Below are positions 1 to 9,159 of a DNA stretch of 43,151 bases, one piece after another; within the stretch, counting starts at the first letter, position 1, and each line of letters starts with the position of its first letter. A program made the position numbers and the translations under genes. The DNA comes from Mangrovicoccus ximenensis (GTDB lineage Bacteria > Pseudomonadota > Alphaproteobacteria > Rhodobacterales > Rhodobacteraceae): positions 17,163 to 60,313 of the forward strand of contig NZ_QBKZ01000004.1 of NCBI RefSeq assembly GCF_003056725.1, in the 5' to 3' direction. The notes below the pieces were generated by a model, which saw only the letters and a list, made by a program, of their open reading frames with translations, had not been told where the DNA came from and did no database searches.

Positions 1-1
1 T

Positions 2-364
2 GGCGAAGATGGCGGATCATGCCATCGGCATCCCGGACTCCCGTCCCGGCTCGGCGCCGCGCTCGACAGGCTGGCCGCGCGGATGGAGGGCGAAGCCCGG
101 ATGGCCGCCACCATGGACCGCGTCGCCGAAGGGCAGGAGCGCCTGACCGCCGTGCTGGAATCGCTTGCCGCGCAGCGCGAGGCCGAGGAGGACGGCCCCG
201 ATGCCGAGACCCGGATGCGCCTGCGCAGCATCGACGTGCAGCTGCTGCGGCTGATGGAGGACATCAATGCCGGACGGCAGGAAAGCGTGTCCGAGCTGCG
301 CCATGACCTGACACGGCTGATCCGGGTGATCGAGCAGGCAACCGGCGCCGAAGGACCGCGCTGA
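2..364 (+). CDS. C-terminal part of an ExbB/TolQ/MotA-like proton-channel family protein (partial at window edge)
   Basis: The frame is open from base 2 to a TGA at 362-364, so the gene begins outside the window. What remains is a hydrophilic, acidic, coiled-coil-like tail with heptad-like segments (around RMRLRSIDVQLLRL and SVSELRHDLTRLIRVIE). In Rhodobacterales such tails follow the three membrane segments of ExbB/MotA-like proteins encoded just before a MotB/OmpA-like partner, and that is the arrangement here, with the next ATG at 366. The membrane part is not in the window, so the family call rests on this tail and on context. The first dozen residues look less natural than the rest and could mark another junction. 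The family powers energy-dependent transport or cell-envelope work with the proton gradient. Confidence 0.5.
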   Translation, partial: GEDGGSCHRHPGLPSRLGAALDRLAARMEGEARMAATMDRVAEGQERLTAVLESLAAQREAEEDGPDAETRMRLRSIDVQLLRLMEDINAGRQESVSELRHDLTRLIRVIEQATGAEGPR

Positions 365-365
365 G

Positions 366-957
366 ATGGCGCTGAGCCGCCGCAGCAACCGCTTCCAGGC
401 CTCGATCTGGCCGGGATTCGTCGATGCGATGACCGGGCTGCTGCTGGTCCTGTTCTTCGTTCTGACCATCTTCATGGTGATGCAGTCGCTCCTGTCCGAG
501 GAAATCTCGGGGCAGGAAAGCGAGCTCGACCAGCTCGGCGCGGAGCTCGAAACGCTGTCCGAGGCGCTGGGGCTGGAACGCGCGCGCAGCGCCGACCTGT
601 CGAATGACGTCGCGCGGCTGGATGCCGATCTGGAAGAGGCCGGCAACGAGGCGCGGGCGCGCGAGACGCTGCTGGCCAATCTGCGCGCCGAAACCGAAAG
701 CCAGTCGCAGGACCTGCAGGACGCCGCCGCGCGCGAGGCGGCGCTGCAATCCGAGCAGGACGCTCTGGAGCAAACCCTGGCGCAGGCCCGCGGCGAAATC
801 GATGCGCAGGCCGAGCACGCTGGAGGCGGCGCTGCATCACGGCACGGCCGCGGCCTGCGCGGCGGTGATGACGCCGGCGACCCGGCTCTGCACCGCCGAA
901 GACACGGCGCGGCTGCTCTCCGAATGCCAGGTCCGGGTGCTGCAGCGCGGGCGCTGA
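366..957 (+). pseudogene. MotB/OmpA-like envelope protein, frameshifted and truncated
   Basis: The protein starts with a short cytoplasmic stretch, a single membrane helix (about residues 18-41, containing GLLLVLFFVLTIFMVMQ) and then a long coiled coil to about residue 150. This matches the Rhodobacterales peptidoglycan-binding partner of ExbB-like channels, which normally ends in an OmpA-type peptidoglycan-binding domain. That domain is absent. Near base 820 the coiled-coil reading is lost. The original frame runs as low-quality sequence into speA (to 1310), while a shifted frame gives a cysteine-containing tail (CTAEDTARLLSECQVRV) that stops at 957. The tail may come from another gene. I infer a deletion or frameshift that makes the gene non-functional. 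The start ATG lies two bases after the stop of the upstream gene, which fits an operon. Confidence 0.55.
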
Positions 958-996
958 TATCCGCCGACAGCCGGGACGGTTGCGATTTTTTCGGAA

Positions 997-1020
997 AATT
1001 GGCCAGGAAGCTGGCCAATT
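997..1020. other. Inverted repeat / stem-loop upstream of speA
   Basis: AATTGGCCAG and CTGGCCAATT form perfect 10-base arms around a GAAG loop. There is no T-run directly after the stem on the + strand; on the - strand the stem is followed by TTTTCC. It may be a weak terminator for the broken upstream gene or part of the speA leader. Its role is unknown. Confidence 0.35.
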
Positions 1021-1144
1021 CTGCCGCGGCCTCCCGGCTTTTCGCCGCGCGGGACGAATTGCCTGAAACCCTTAACCTTCCCTTGTGTTGTCCCGAGAAT
1101 GAAGTATGGCGTGCGCCAAGTTCTCAGGCATCGGGGAGTCTCGC

Positions 1145-3043
<1,899 letters not shown>

Positions 3044-3145
3044 CCAAAGGGAAACTCGGCGAAATCAAGTCGGGTTTTCCCTGATCCCTGCCGGAGAAGT
3101 TTAATATTAACCTTGGGGCAGCTTTTCAACCCAAGGAATTCAGAG

Positions 3146-4645
3146 ATGCTTGATTTCTCCGGCAGCCGCCAGGTTGCCCTCCTGCTCGCCGGGGTGGTCC
3201 TGCCCGGCGCCGCTTTCGCGGTGACGGCCGAGATCCCGCTGGGCTACTACACCTTGTCGAACGGCAGCGGCGACGGCGACGTCTCCGTCGAGGTGGATGC
3301 GATGGGCTTCATCGCGAGCGCCTATTTCGATCCGGCTGGCAGCATCGGATCGGGCTCGGTGATCTACGACAGCTTCACCACCGTGTCGCCCTATCAGGCC
3401 AATTACGGCATTTCGGGTGTCGCCTCCGGGGCCAGCACCCTGTCCGTGACGGCGAATTCCATGGTCTCGACCTTCTCGGTCAACAACCTCGCCTTCACGC
3501 TGACCCAGACCGTCGCCGATGCGATCGAGGACGGCGTGCAGACCGGCTCGGTCCTGACCCAGAGCTTCGTCATCGAGAACACCGCCGACGTGGCGAATTC
3601 CTTCGAGATGTACCGCTATCTCGATGGCGATCTCTACCTGACTGACCAGTCGCTGGCCGATGGCGGCGGCGTGACCTCGATGGCCGGCAATATCGTCGTC
3701 TACCAGACCGACGTGCTCGACGGGCAGACCGCCGAGGATACCTTCATCGGCATCACCCTCTCCGGCGAGGGGGCACAGGGCATCAGCTATGCGGTCGACC
3801 ATTGCTGCGATCTGAACCTGCCGCTGGGCAACACCGTTGCCGAGGATCTGGACGGCGACGGCGTGACCGACGAAACCTACGACGTGACCGTGTCGCTGGG
3901 GACCAGCTACCAGCTGGCGGCAGGCGGCTCCGGCAGCTTCGTGACCACCACGATCTTCGGCAATGGCGAGCCGCCGGTCGCGGGGGATTCGGAATCGAAC
4001 CCGATCCTGCCGAGCGCCACCTCGGGCGACGAGGTTCCGGCCTTCGACTTCGTGATCCCGGTCGTCGAGCTGGTGCCGATGGAGACCTTCTTCATCGATC
4101 CCGACATCGCCGTGGGCTATACCTACGAGGTCACCGGCGCCGCGTTCCATTCGGTCACCGCGCCGAGCCTCGTGGCCGTTCCCGACGGCGACGGCAGCTA
4201 TGTTCTGAGCTATGGCGGCAACGACTATGTCCTGCTGGCGGGCGCGACCCATGTCTTCTCCGCCCCGGTCGGCAGCTTCGCGCTGAGCGGCATCGACGTC
4301 GCGCTAATGCTCGATCCGTCGGATGCCACCGCCTTCGTGACCGGGATCTCGCTGACCGACTTCGACCCGCTGGCCGCCAATGTCACCATCACCCAGACGC
4401 CGGTCACCGTCTTCGTGCCCGACATGCCGCCGGTGCCGCTGCCGGCGCCGGTCCTGCTGCTGGCCGGCGGGCTGGGCGGGCTTGCCGGTCTGCGGCGGCT
4501 TCGCGCACCACCTTGCGCAGCTCCGGCGCCCAGCCGTCGCGCAGCGCGCCCTGCCCGAGCTCGTTGGAGAACACCGCGCGCAAGAGCGGCGAGGCGCTGT
4601 CAGCGGGCGGCTCGATCTCGGCGGCCCGGTTCAGGATCCGGTTGA
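3146..4645 (+). CDS. Exported VPLPA-CTERM protein with a 3' end fused to foreign sequence
   Basis: The protein has an N-terminal signal peptide (hydrophobic QVALLLAGVVLPGAAFA, probable cleavage after AFA), about 400 residues of acidic, Ser/Thr/Gly-rich beta-type sequence, and a C-terminal VPLPA motif followed by a hydrophobic helix and arginines (VPLPAPVLLLAGGLGGLAG, then LRRLR). That is the rhodobacterial VPLPA-CTERM sorting signal. The start is chosen at 3146 because AAGGAA lies upstream at a suitable distance. After the LRRLR cluster, where these proteins normally stop, the frame runs another ~50 residues of arginine/alanine-rich antisense-like sequence to 4645. I infer that the natural stop was lost at a junction near 4498. 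The function of the mature part is unknown. A second member of this class lies at 17394. Confidence 0.75.
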   Translation: MLDFSGSRQVALLLAGVVLPGAAFAVTAEIPLGYYTLSNGSGDGDVSVEVDAMGFIASAYFDPAGSIGSGSVIYDSFTTVSPYQANYGISGVASGASTLSVTANSMVSTFSVNNLAFTLTQTVADAIEDGVQTGSVLTQSFVIENTADVANSFEMYRYLDGDLYLTDQSLADGGGVTSMAGNIVVYQTDVLDGQTAEDTFIGITLSGEGAQGISYAVDHCCDLNLPLGNTVAEDLDGDGVTDETYDVTVSLGTSYQLAAGGSGSFVTTTIFGNGEPPVAGDSESNPILPSATSGDEVPAFDFVIPVVELVPMETFFIDPDIAVGYTYEVTGAAFHSVTAPSLVAVPDGDGSYVLSYGGNDYVLLAGATHVFSAPVGSFALSGIDVALMLDPSDATAFVTGISLTDFDPLAANVTITQTPVTVFVPDMPPVPLPAPVLLLAGGLGGLAGLRRLRAPPCAAPAPSRRAARPARARWRTPRARAARRCQRAARSRRPGSGSG

Positions 4646-4877
4646 TCTGCCAGAACTGGTCGCCGTTCCGGCCGCCCGGCCGCGCCGAGATCTCCTCGGC
4701 CAGCCCGGCGAGGTTCAGTTCGGACATGTAGGCCAGGCGCTGGCACATCTCCCGCAGCCCGTCCTCGAAGACGGCCACCTTTTCGCCGCCGGGCCGCTTG
4801 AGCCCGCGCCGCACCAGCGGGTCGATCAGCACCGCCTTCACCCGCTTCTCGCCTGCTTCCTGGTCCTGTCGTTCCAT
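4498..4877 (-). pseudogene. Phage-type hypothetical protein, truncated at its C-terminus
   Basis: Translation from the ATG at 4877 (GAAGGG upstream as ribosome site) gives a charged, helical protein with stretches such as KRVKAVLIDPLVRRGLKRP and EMCQRLAYMSELNLAGLAEE. I do not recognise the family. The sequence stays natural to about ...ELRKVVREAA and then runs into the reverse complement of the VPLPA gene, so its natural end is missing. It lies downstream of the 5056-6070 leftward genes but is separated from them by a 178-base gap with its own operator-like repeats, so it probably has its own promoter. Confidence 0.5.
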
Positions 4878-4988
4878 GCTCGGCCCTTCTCTCAGCAAGT
4901 TCCACTTATCCACAGGTCAGGACGGCAAGGTCGGCGCGACATGGTGTAGTGTCGTGTCATTTCCTTTCGTCTCCTGTCTTGTCATAGA

Positions 4989-5040
4989 GCGGACAGTTTT
5001 TTCCGTCCGAGGACGTCCAATTCTGTCCGGCGGACAGTTT
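4989..5040. promoter_or_regulatory. Repeated GCGGACAGTTT motif with a 15-base palindrome
   Basis: GCGGACAGTTT occurs at 4989-4999 and again at 5030-5040, 41 bases apart. The second copy overlaps a perfect odd palindrome CTGTCCGGCGGACAG (5023-5037). Further GTCC/GGAC half-sites lie between them (5004-5019). The site sits in front of the leftward gene starting at 4877. It could be an operator for a dimeric regulator, for example the HTH protein encoded at 5670-5891, or iterons of a replication origin. The assignment is inference. Confidence 0.35.
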
Positions 5041-5055
5041 CGGACGCGTCCGTCT

Positions 5056-5673
5056 TCAGATGAGGTTGGCAACTCCGAGGCGTTCCATCGCCTCCTTGAC
5101 CCGTCCCGCGGTCCGGCTCTCCGAGGGGTAGGTCTCCCTCAGGAGCTCGTCGAGCTGCAGGACGAACATCTCGTTCGCGGCCAGCTTCGCATGGCCGAGC
5201 TTGGCCACCGTCGCCTTGAGCCGGTCCATGCGCTTGCGCTCGGCATCGGCCTTCTTCTTGTCGTCATTGGCCGTATGCCGGGCGAGCCCTTCCAGGGTGA
5301 CCTCGGTGACCACGCTGTGCATCAGCCGGATCTCGGACCCGACCCGGCACTGAACCCAGCCGTGCAGCGGGTTCGGATCGCGCCGCATCAGCCCCTCCCA
5401 CGCCTCCAGCGTCATCCTGGGCAGCTTGGCGATCAGCAGCTTCGGCGAGGTCGGCAGCGTGCCGACCGGGTCCTGCAGCCGCGACAGGGACCACAGCGCC
5501 AGGGCGACGCCCTGCACTTCCCAATCGGCCAGGCTGAAGAAGTCGCTGTTCAGGTAGCGGTTGTGGTGGAACTGGAAGAAGGAATGGCTTTCCAGCCGCT
5601 CGCCCTTCTCGATCGGATATTCCGGGATGTCATCGACCGCGGTCGGCACCGCGCTCAGCGTCCGTGCGCTCAT
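5056..5673 (-). CDS. Phage-type protein with a DUF1376-like N-terminus
   Basis: This is a 205-residue soluble protein. Residues about 30-130 contain FFQFHHNRYLNSDFFSLAD followed by an aromatic/hydrophobic run and LWSLSRLQDPVGTLP. This is reminiscent of DUF1376-like domains in phage replication or replisome-organising proteins, but the match is weak and from memory. The second half is highly charged (DDKKKADAERKRMDRLKA), probably helical, with a short basic C-terminal domain. Its ATG overlaps the stop of the upstream HTH gene by four bases (TCAT at 5670-5673), so the two are translationally coupled. The function is not established. Confidence 0.6.
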   Translation of the reverse strand: MSARTLSAVPTAVDDIPEYPIEKGERLESHSFFQFHHNRYLNSDFFSLADWEVQGVALALWSLSRLQDPVGTLPTSPKLLIAKLPRMTLEAWEGLMRRDPNPLHGWVQCRVGSEIRLMHSVVTEVTLEGLARHTANDDKKKADAERKRMDRLKATVAKLGHAKLAANEMFVLQLDELLRETYPSESRTAGRVKEAMERLGVANLI

Positions 5674-5891
5674 GCCCGATACCCCGCCAGCACTGCATCC
5701 CGCGGCTCGCCCGAGAACTTCAGGTCCTGCCGCCGGACCCCGCAGACGATCCCGGAGACCGCGTTACGGGTCTTGCCGGTTGCCGTGGCGATCTGCCCGA
5801 AGCTCCAACCACACCGCACCATGTCGAGGATCGCCAGATCCGCATCATCCTGCGCGCGGCTGATTTCCGTCACCTGAACCGCCCGGGCCAT
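5670..5891 (-). CDS. Small helix-turn-helix protein
   Basis: This is a 73-residue protein with a sigma-region-4/GcrA-like helix-turn-helix: DLAILDMVRCGWSFGQIA followed by TGKTRNAVSGIV, that is, helix, turn and recognition helix (about residues 18-50). The longer frame from 5945 has no support. The ATG at 5891 is preferred because it overlaps the stop of the upstream small membrane gene (TGATG), giving coupled translation. It could regulate the leftward cluster or host genes; its target is unknown. Confidence 0.6.
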   Translation of the reverse strand: MARAVQVTEISRAQDDADLAILDMVRCGWSFGQIATATGKTRNAVSGIVCGVRRQDLKFSGEPRDAVLAGYRA

Positions 5892-6070
5892 CAGAGCAGC
5901 ACCATGCCGAGCCAGGCAGTCCAATCGAGGCCGCGGACGACCCATGCGAACTGAACCAGCAGGATCACGAAGGCCCAGAACACCGCGACCGCGGCGAGCC
6001 CCAGAAACGGGCTGCCGCCGCTTGATGTCTGGCCCATATGGCCGAGGGTGTCGTCGTCATGCCGCTGCAT
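5891..6070 (-). CDS. Small (59-residue) single-span membrane protein
   Basis: The gene is short. The start ATG at 6070 is preceded by AGGAGG at ideal spacing. The product has a hydrophilic His/Asp-rich N-terminus (MQRHDDDTLGHMGQ), one strong membrane helix (LGLAAVAVFWAFVILLVQFA) and a second short hydrophobic end (WTAWLGMVLL). Its stop overlaps the ATG of the HTH gene. Small membrane proteins in phage control regions often act in superinfection exclusion or host-membrane effects, but nothing here proves that. Confidence 0.65.
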   Translation of the reverse strand: MQRHDDDTLGHMGQTSSGGSPFLGLAAVAVFWAFVILLVQFAWVVRGLDWTAWLGMVLL

Positions 6071-6152
6071 GGGCGCCTCCTGTCGCAGTCGACTCCCGGC
6101 GCGCTGATGTGCTCAGGTGCGGCAACCGGAATCTGTTAAGGAAAGTAAAGGG

Positions 6153-7019
6153 ATGGATTTTTTCTCGATCGACTTTGAAACCGCGAACCCGGACCAGTCG
6201 TCGATCTGCCAAATCGGCCTCGCCAAGGTCGACGCCGGAGCGGTCATCTCCGCAACGTCCGAGCTCGTGGACCCGCAAACGCATTTCGACCCGTACAACA
6301 CGTTCATCCACGGGATCGAAGCCCATCACGTCGAAGGCGCACCCAAGCTGGGCATCGTCCTTCCGGAACTGCTTGAGACCCTCTCCGGCAACCATGTCGT
6401 GAGCCATTCGCCGTTTGACCGCACCGCTCTGACGCGCGCCGCCGAAGCGCACGGCCTGACCCTGCCGCCGATCACTTGGATCGACACGATGCGCATCGCA
6501 CGGCGCGCCTGGCCGGATCAGTTCGGCATATCCGGCTATGGCCTCAGCAACATCGCGAAGACCTTCGGCATCACCTTCGACCACCACGACGCTGGTGAGG
6601 ATGCCCGCGTCGCCGCACTGATCATGCTCCGAGCAATCGAGGACACCGGCATTGCGCTCGCTGACTGGCCCGCGCGCATGAAGCGCAGCATCCGGCCCCG
6701 GTTCGAAACTGCTTCCGGCAAGGATCATCCGCCGAATCCTGACGGAACCTTCTTTGGCAATCTCATGGTCTTCACCGGCGCCCTGAGCCTTCCAAGGGGC
6801 GACGCCATGGAAAAGGCTGCAGAAGTCGGGTTCGAGATCAAGGGAAGCGTCAGCAAGAAGGTCGGCTTCATCGTGGTCGGCAATCAGGATGCGAAGCTTA
6901 TGGCGCCCGGCCAGAGCAAGAGCTCCAAGCACCGCAAGGCCGAAGAGTTGATCGCTGCCGGACACGATCTGAAGATCCTGACCGAGGCAGACTTCCTGCA
7001 GCTGGTCAGCCAGGACTGA
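6153..7019 (+). CDS. DnaQ-like 3'-5' exonuclease with C-terminal BRCT domain
   Basis: This 288-residue protein begins with a DEDDh exonuclease domain: motif I DFET (D7, E9), then WIDTMRIARRAWP, then the distal HHDAGEDARVAA with the catalytic His/Asp. The C-terminal ~85 residues (LMVFTGALSLPRGDAMEKAA through KILTEADFLQLV) have the shape of a BRCT domain, including the strand-turn VGFIVVGNQDAKLMAPG. Exonuclease-BRCT fusions act on DNA ends and occur both in chromosomes and mobile elements. The start at 6153 is chosen over a GTG at 6117 because GTAAAGGG precedes it. It is divergent from the 5891-6070 gene with 82 bases between. Confidence 0.88.
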   Translation: MDFFSIDFETANPDQSSICQIGLAKVDAGAVISATSELVDPQTHFDPYNTFIHGIEAHHVEGAPKLGIVLPELLETLSGNHVVSHSPFDRTALTRAAEAHGLTLPPITWIDTMRIARRAWPDQFGISGYGLSNIAKTFGITFDHHDAGEDARVAALIMLRAIEDTGIALADWPARMKRSIRPRFETASGKDHPPNPDGTFFGNLMVFTGALSLPRGDAMEKAAEVGFEIKGSVSKKVGFIVVGNQDAKLMAPGQSKSSKHRKAEELIAAGHDLKILTEADFLQLVSQD

Positions 7020-7399
7020 CGCAAACACCCCGCGCGGCCCAACCGACCGCGCGAGGCGGAACTGCCGCTCCGCATCCCGGCGGCCGCGCGCTCTTGACCA
7101 TGCGTCAAAAGGTGCATTCAGGATCTCGGAACTCGACTTGCGAACCCGACATGTGGTCTGATTGACCTGCGCCTTTCTCCGAGGCACCCGGCAGCCCTCT
7201 CCCCAAGACCGGACGGCCGGACCGCGCTGCGGCTCGTCCATGCGGCCGCAGCGCCCCTTCCGGAGGATTCCGGATTTCCTGACTCGGCGTGGATCCGCGG
7301 CAGGCGTAGCCTTGTGCGGCCCGGGGCTGATCCGGCCGGGCGCGTCCCCGTCCAGAGTTGAGGAGCCGCCGTGCAAGCTCGCGATGCTACAGAAGCCCG
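7020..7399. other. Gene-poor stretch, no supported gene
   Basis: The 380 bases between the exonuclease stop and the Cro-like gene carry only low-quality frames in all readings. I see no recognisable protein, RNA or clear terminator. Confidence 0.4.
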
Positions 7400-7618
7400 T
7401 CATTCGGCGACGATCCCATCGCTCTGCGCTGGGTTATCTTTCATGAAGGCGCGCAATTTCTCGACCGCCCGGTCGATCTCTTCCTGTTTTCGCGGGAGCC
7501 TCTCTGCTTGCCTCCAGCTTCCCAGCGCATACTGGCAAACAGTCGACACAGAGATACCGCGGGCATCCGCATATGATTTCACCTGCTGGAGCACTTGATG
7601 GACATCGGGCTTGGTCAT
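7400..7618 (-). CDS. Probable Cro-like small DNA-binding protein
   Basis: This is a 72-residue protein with a compact helical N-terminus: VHQVLQQVKSYADARGISVSTVCQYALG reads as a helix-turn-helix, followed by a charged C-terminal helix (EEIDRAVEKLRAFMKDNP). It is divergent from the repressor gene at 7703. The first operator (7629-7644) lies 11 bases before its start codon, so binding there would cover its promoter or ribosome-loading region. No Shine-Dalgarno sequence is evident, so the mRNA may be leaderless or weakly translated. Position and size argue for a Cro-type partner of the repressor. Confidence 0.6.
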   Translation of the reverse strand: MTKPDVHQVLQQVKSYADARGISVSTVCQYALGSWRQAERLPRKQEEIDRAVEKLRAFMKDNPAQSDGIVAE

Positions 7619-7628
7619 ATCGGCACGC

Positions 7629-7690
7629 TAGGCCATTTGGCCTACCCTAGCAATGGCCAAATGGCTAGTAGAGTTAGGCCAAGTGGCGAA
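7629..7690. promoter_or_regulatory. Three-site repressor operator in the divergent promoter region
   Basis: Three related sites share the form TAGGCCA-NN-TGGCCTA: TAGGCCATTTGGCCTA at 7629-7644 (perfect arms), ATGGCCAAATGGCTAG at 7653-7668 and TAGGCCAAGTGGCGAA at 7675-7690. Centres are 24 and 22 bases apart, about two helical turns, as in lambda-type right operators. They lie between the Cro-like gene and the repressor gene. Two more copies lie downstream of the repressor at 8102-8147. Confidence 0.8.
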
Positions 7691-7702
7691 ATACCATTCG
7701 GC

Positions 7703-8038
7703 ATGTCCGATGAGCAGTTTCGCGAAGCGCTTCGCGCCGAATTAACACGCCGGAACCTGTCCGCGCTCGCACTCTCAAAGGGTTGCGGCGTCAGTCAGTC
7801 CGTTCTGTCGAAATTCCTTACAGGTAATCGAGCAAGCATCAGGCTCTCCGACGCCATGGCAATATGCGACTATTTCGGTGTTGAAATTAAAGATTTTATT
7901 TCGGGAACCGCGATATCTAGCCCCCAGGAGAAGCTAGCCGCCGAAGCCAAGAAGCTATCCGATAGCGAAGCAGAATTAATCCTGCGGCAAGTGACAGGAG
8001 TAGTGGCATCTCAACATCGGGAAGAGACGCCAACCTGA
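7703..8038 (+). CDS. XRE-family prophage repressor (short, no protease domain)
   Basis: The protein has 111 residues when started at the ATG at 7703; the longer frame from 7595 reads through the operators and is rejected. Residues about 8-62 form a lambda-repressor-like HTH: LRAELTRRNLSALALSKGCG, then VSQSVLSKFLTGN as the recognition helix, then a stabilising helix ending CDYFGVEIKDF. The C-terminal ~45 residues are helical and charged. There is no S24/LexA-like self-cleaving domain, so induction must use an antirepressor, competition with the Cro-like protein or another signal. Five matching operators flank the gene, which strongly suggests autoregulation and control of the early operon starting at 8174. 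Its base composition is visibly more AT-rich than the surroundings. Confidence 0.85.
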   Translation: MSDEQFREALRAELTRRNLSALALSKGCGVSQSVLSKFLTGNRASIRLSDAMAICDYFGVEIKDFISGTAISSPQEKLAAEAKKLSDSEAELILRQVTGVVASQHREETPT

Positions 8039-8101
8039 GGATGTCCTTTCGAGTCATTCACGACCAATCTCCCGGGCGCCGGGGCAATACAGAATTTGCG
8101 T

Positions 8102-8151
8102 TTAGCCATTTGGCCTAACTTTCTCTTGCATTAAGCCAAATGGCCTAATAC
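8102..8151 (+). promoter_or_regulatory. Two-site operator and probable early promoter
   Basis: TTAGCCATTTGGCCTA (8102-8117) and TAAGCCAAATGGCCTA (8132-8147) repeat the operator consensus found upstream of the repressor, with centres 30 bases apart. A possible -35 TTGCAT (8126-8131) lies between them, and TAATAC or TACTGT at 8146-8154 could be the -10. Repressor binding would overlap this promoter and silence the rightward operon from 8174 to 13992. Confidence 0.75.
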
Positions 8152-8173
8152 TGTCCCCCTAACACAGGAGGAC

Positions 8174-8422
8174 ATGATGCAACAGCCCGACGCGATTACC
8201 GGAGGCGATCTTCGCAACCCTTGCGATAGGTCAATCAAACATACCGAATTCGATACGGACCCCACGTCAGGCATGGAATCCCTGACTGTTTCCGCCGCGC
8301 GCGCCGCTGGCGAGGCCATCCCGGAGACTGGCGTCCATGCATTCCGCGGCATCCACATCGCAGCACCGGGTCCGGAGACCGTCATCCACATCGGCGACGG
8401 CACCACCTTCGGGAGGCGCTGA
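8174..8422 (+). CDS. Hypothetical phage early protein (82 residues)
   Basis: This is the first gene after the repressed promoter, with AGGAGG (8166-8171) before tandem ATG codons at 8174 and 8177. The product is acidic, without membrane segments, and ends in a glycine-rich strand-like tail (HIAAPGPETVIHIGDGTTF). I do not recognise the family. The stop is three bases before the next ATG, so the gene is part of the operon. Confidence 0.6.
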   Translation: MMQQPDAITGGDLRNPCDRSIKHTEFDTDPTSGMESLTVSAARAAGEAIPETGVHAFRGIHIAAPGPETVIHIGDGTTFGRR

Positions 8423-8425
8423 GCG

Positions 8426-8731
8426 ATGGCGACCATCCCCGCCCATGAACGCGCCTTCGCGCTGCGCCGCGCCCGCCTGATCATCAATGGCGACCACCCC
8501 GCCAAGGTCCATGACGAAGCCCTGCAGACCCTCTGGGACCATGATCCGCGCCTCACGCGCCTGAACTATGCCGGGCACCTGACCATGGCCTGCGATGCGC
8601 GCCAGCCCGCGCTGGTCCGTGCCTCCGCTATCGACTGGATCGCCTCTCACACCCTGAGCACTGACCAGGTCGGCCAGGCCCGCCTGGACCGGCTGCGCGC
8701 CGGGCTGATGACGGTGGGCGAGCCCGCCTGA
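8426..8731 (+). CDS. Hypothetical phage early protein (101 residues)
   Basis: The product is a soluble, helical, His/Arg-rich protein (AHERAFALRRARLIINGDHP; LDRLRAGLMTVGEP). No catalytic motif or known domain is visible. It begins three bases after the preceding stop, GGAGGCGCTGAGCG just upstream provides the ribosome site, and it belongs to the early operon. After it the operon is interrupted by a 428-base gap. Confidence 0.6.
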   Translation: MATIPAHERAFALRRARLIINGDHPAKVHDEALQTLWDHDPRLTRLNYAGHLTMACDARQPALVRASAIDWIASHTLSTDQVGQARLDRLRAGLMTVGEPA

Positions 8732-9159
8732 CGGAACTCCGCGGCTGATGGGCCAGCCGCGGATGGCGTGCCCCGGTCTTCCTCCTCCCTGGCCGGGGCG
8801 CGCGACAAGATACCGGGCGACCACAAGCCCGGAGCGCATGCGGCTGAGAGGCTGGCGACGTTAAACCCGCCGCATGCGCGCCAGACACCCGGCCGCCACC
8901 AGCCACACCCTGGCCCGGGACAGGCCCAGCCGCTCTCTCCCCCAGGCGGCTGGGCCGAGATGACCGCTCCGGCGGGGGCCCGATGCACCCGCACAAACCC
9001 CGTATGACGCTCAACCACCAAGCGTCGGGCCCCCACCAGAGCGATCAGGACATCTCCGGCGCGTGGCCGGTTATCGACGGGACGGCCAGCGCAGGGCCGC
9101 AGGGCATTTCGCCAGCCCGGCCACGCACCCGAGACGCCCCAACCATGGAGACAGCCGTG
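8732..9159. other. 428-base gap inside the phage early region
   Basis: This stretch has no convincing gene. Open frames here are proline/arginine-rich and lack ribosome sites. It contains a separated repeat of GCATGCG (around 8838 and 8873). It may hold a processed leader or be a remnant of deleted genes. Confidence 0.35.

Noticed and set aside
4485..4600. Copy of the tRNA-Leu 3' end as a left attachment site
   Set aside because: No matching sequence seen by eye at the left junction.
5670..6070. Toxin-antitoxin pair formed by the HTH and small membrane genes
   Set aside because: Size and overlap would fit, but neither product matches a toxin or antitoxin family I recognise.
7595..7702. N-terminal extension of the repressor from the ATG at 7595
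   Set aside because: It would be encoded by the operator sites themselves and has no ribosome site; the HTH domain is complete from 7703.
8768..9007. 79-residue + strand frame in the early-region gap
   Set aside because: Starts with GTG without ribosome site and is proline/arginine-rich; no supporting similarity.
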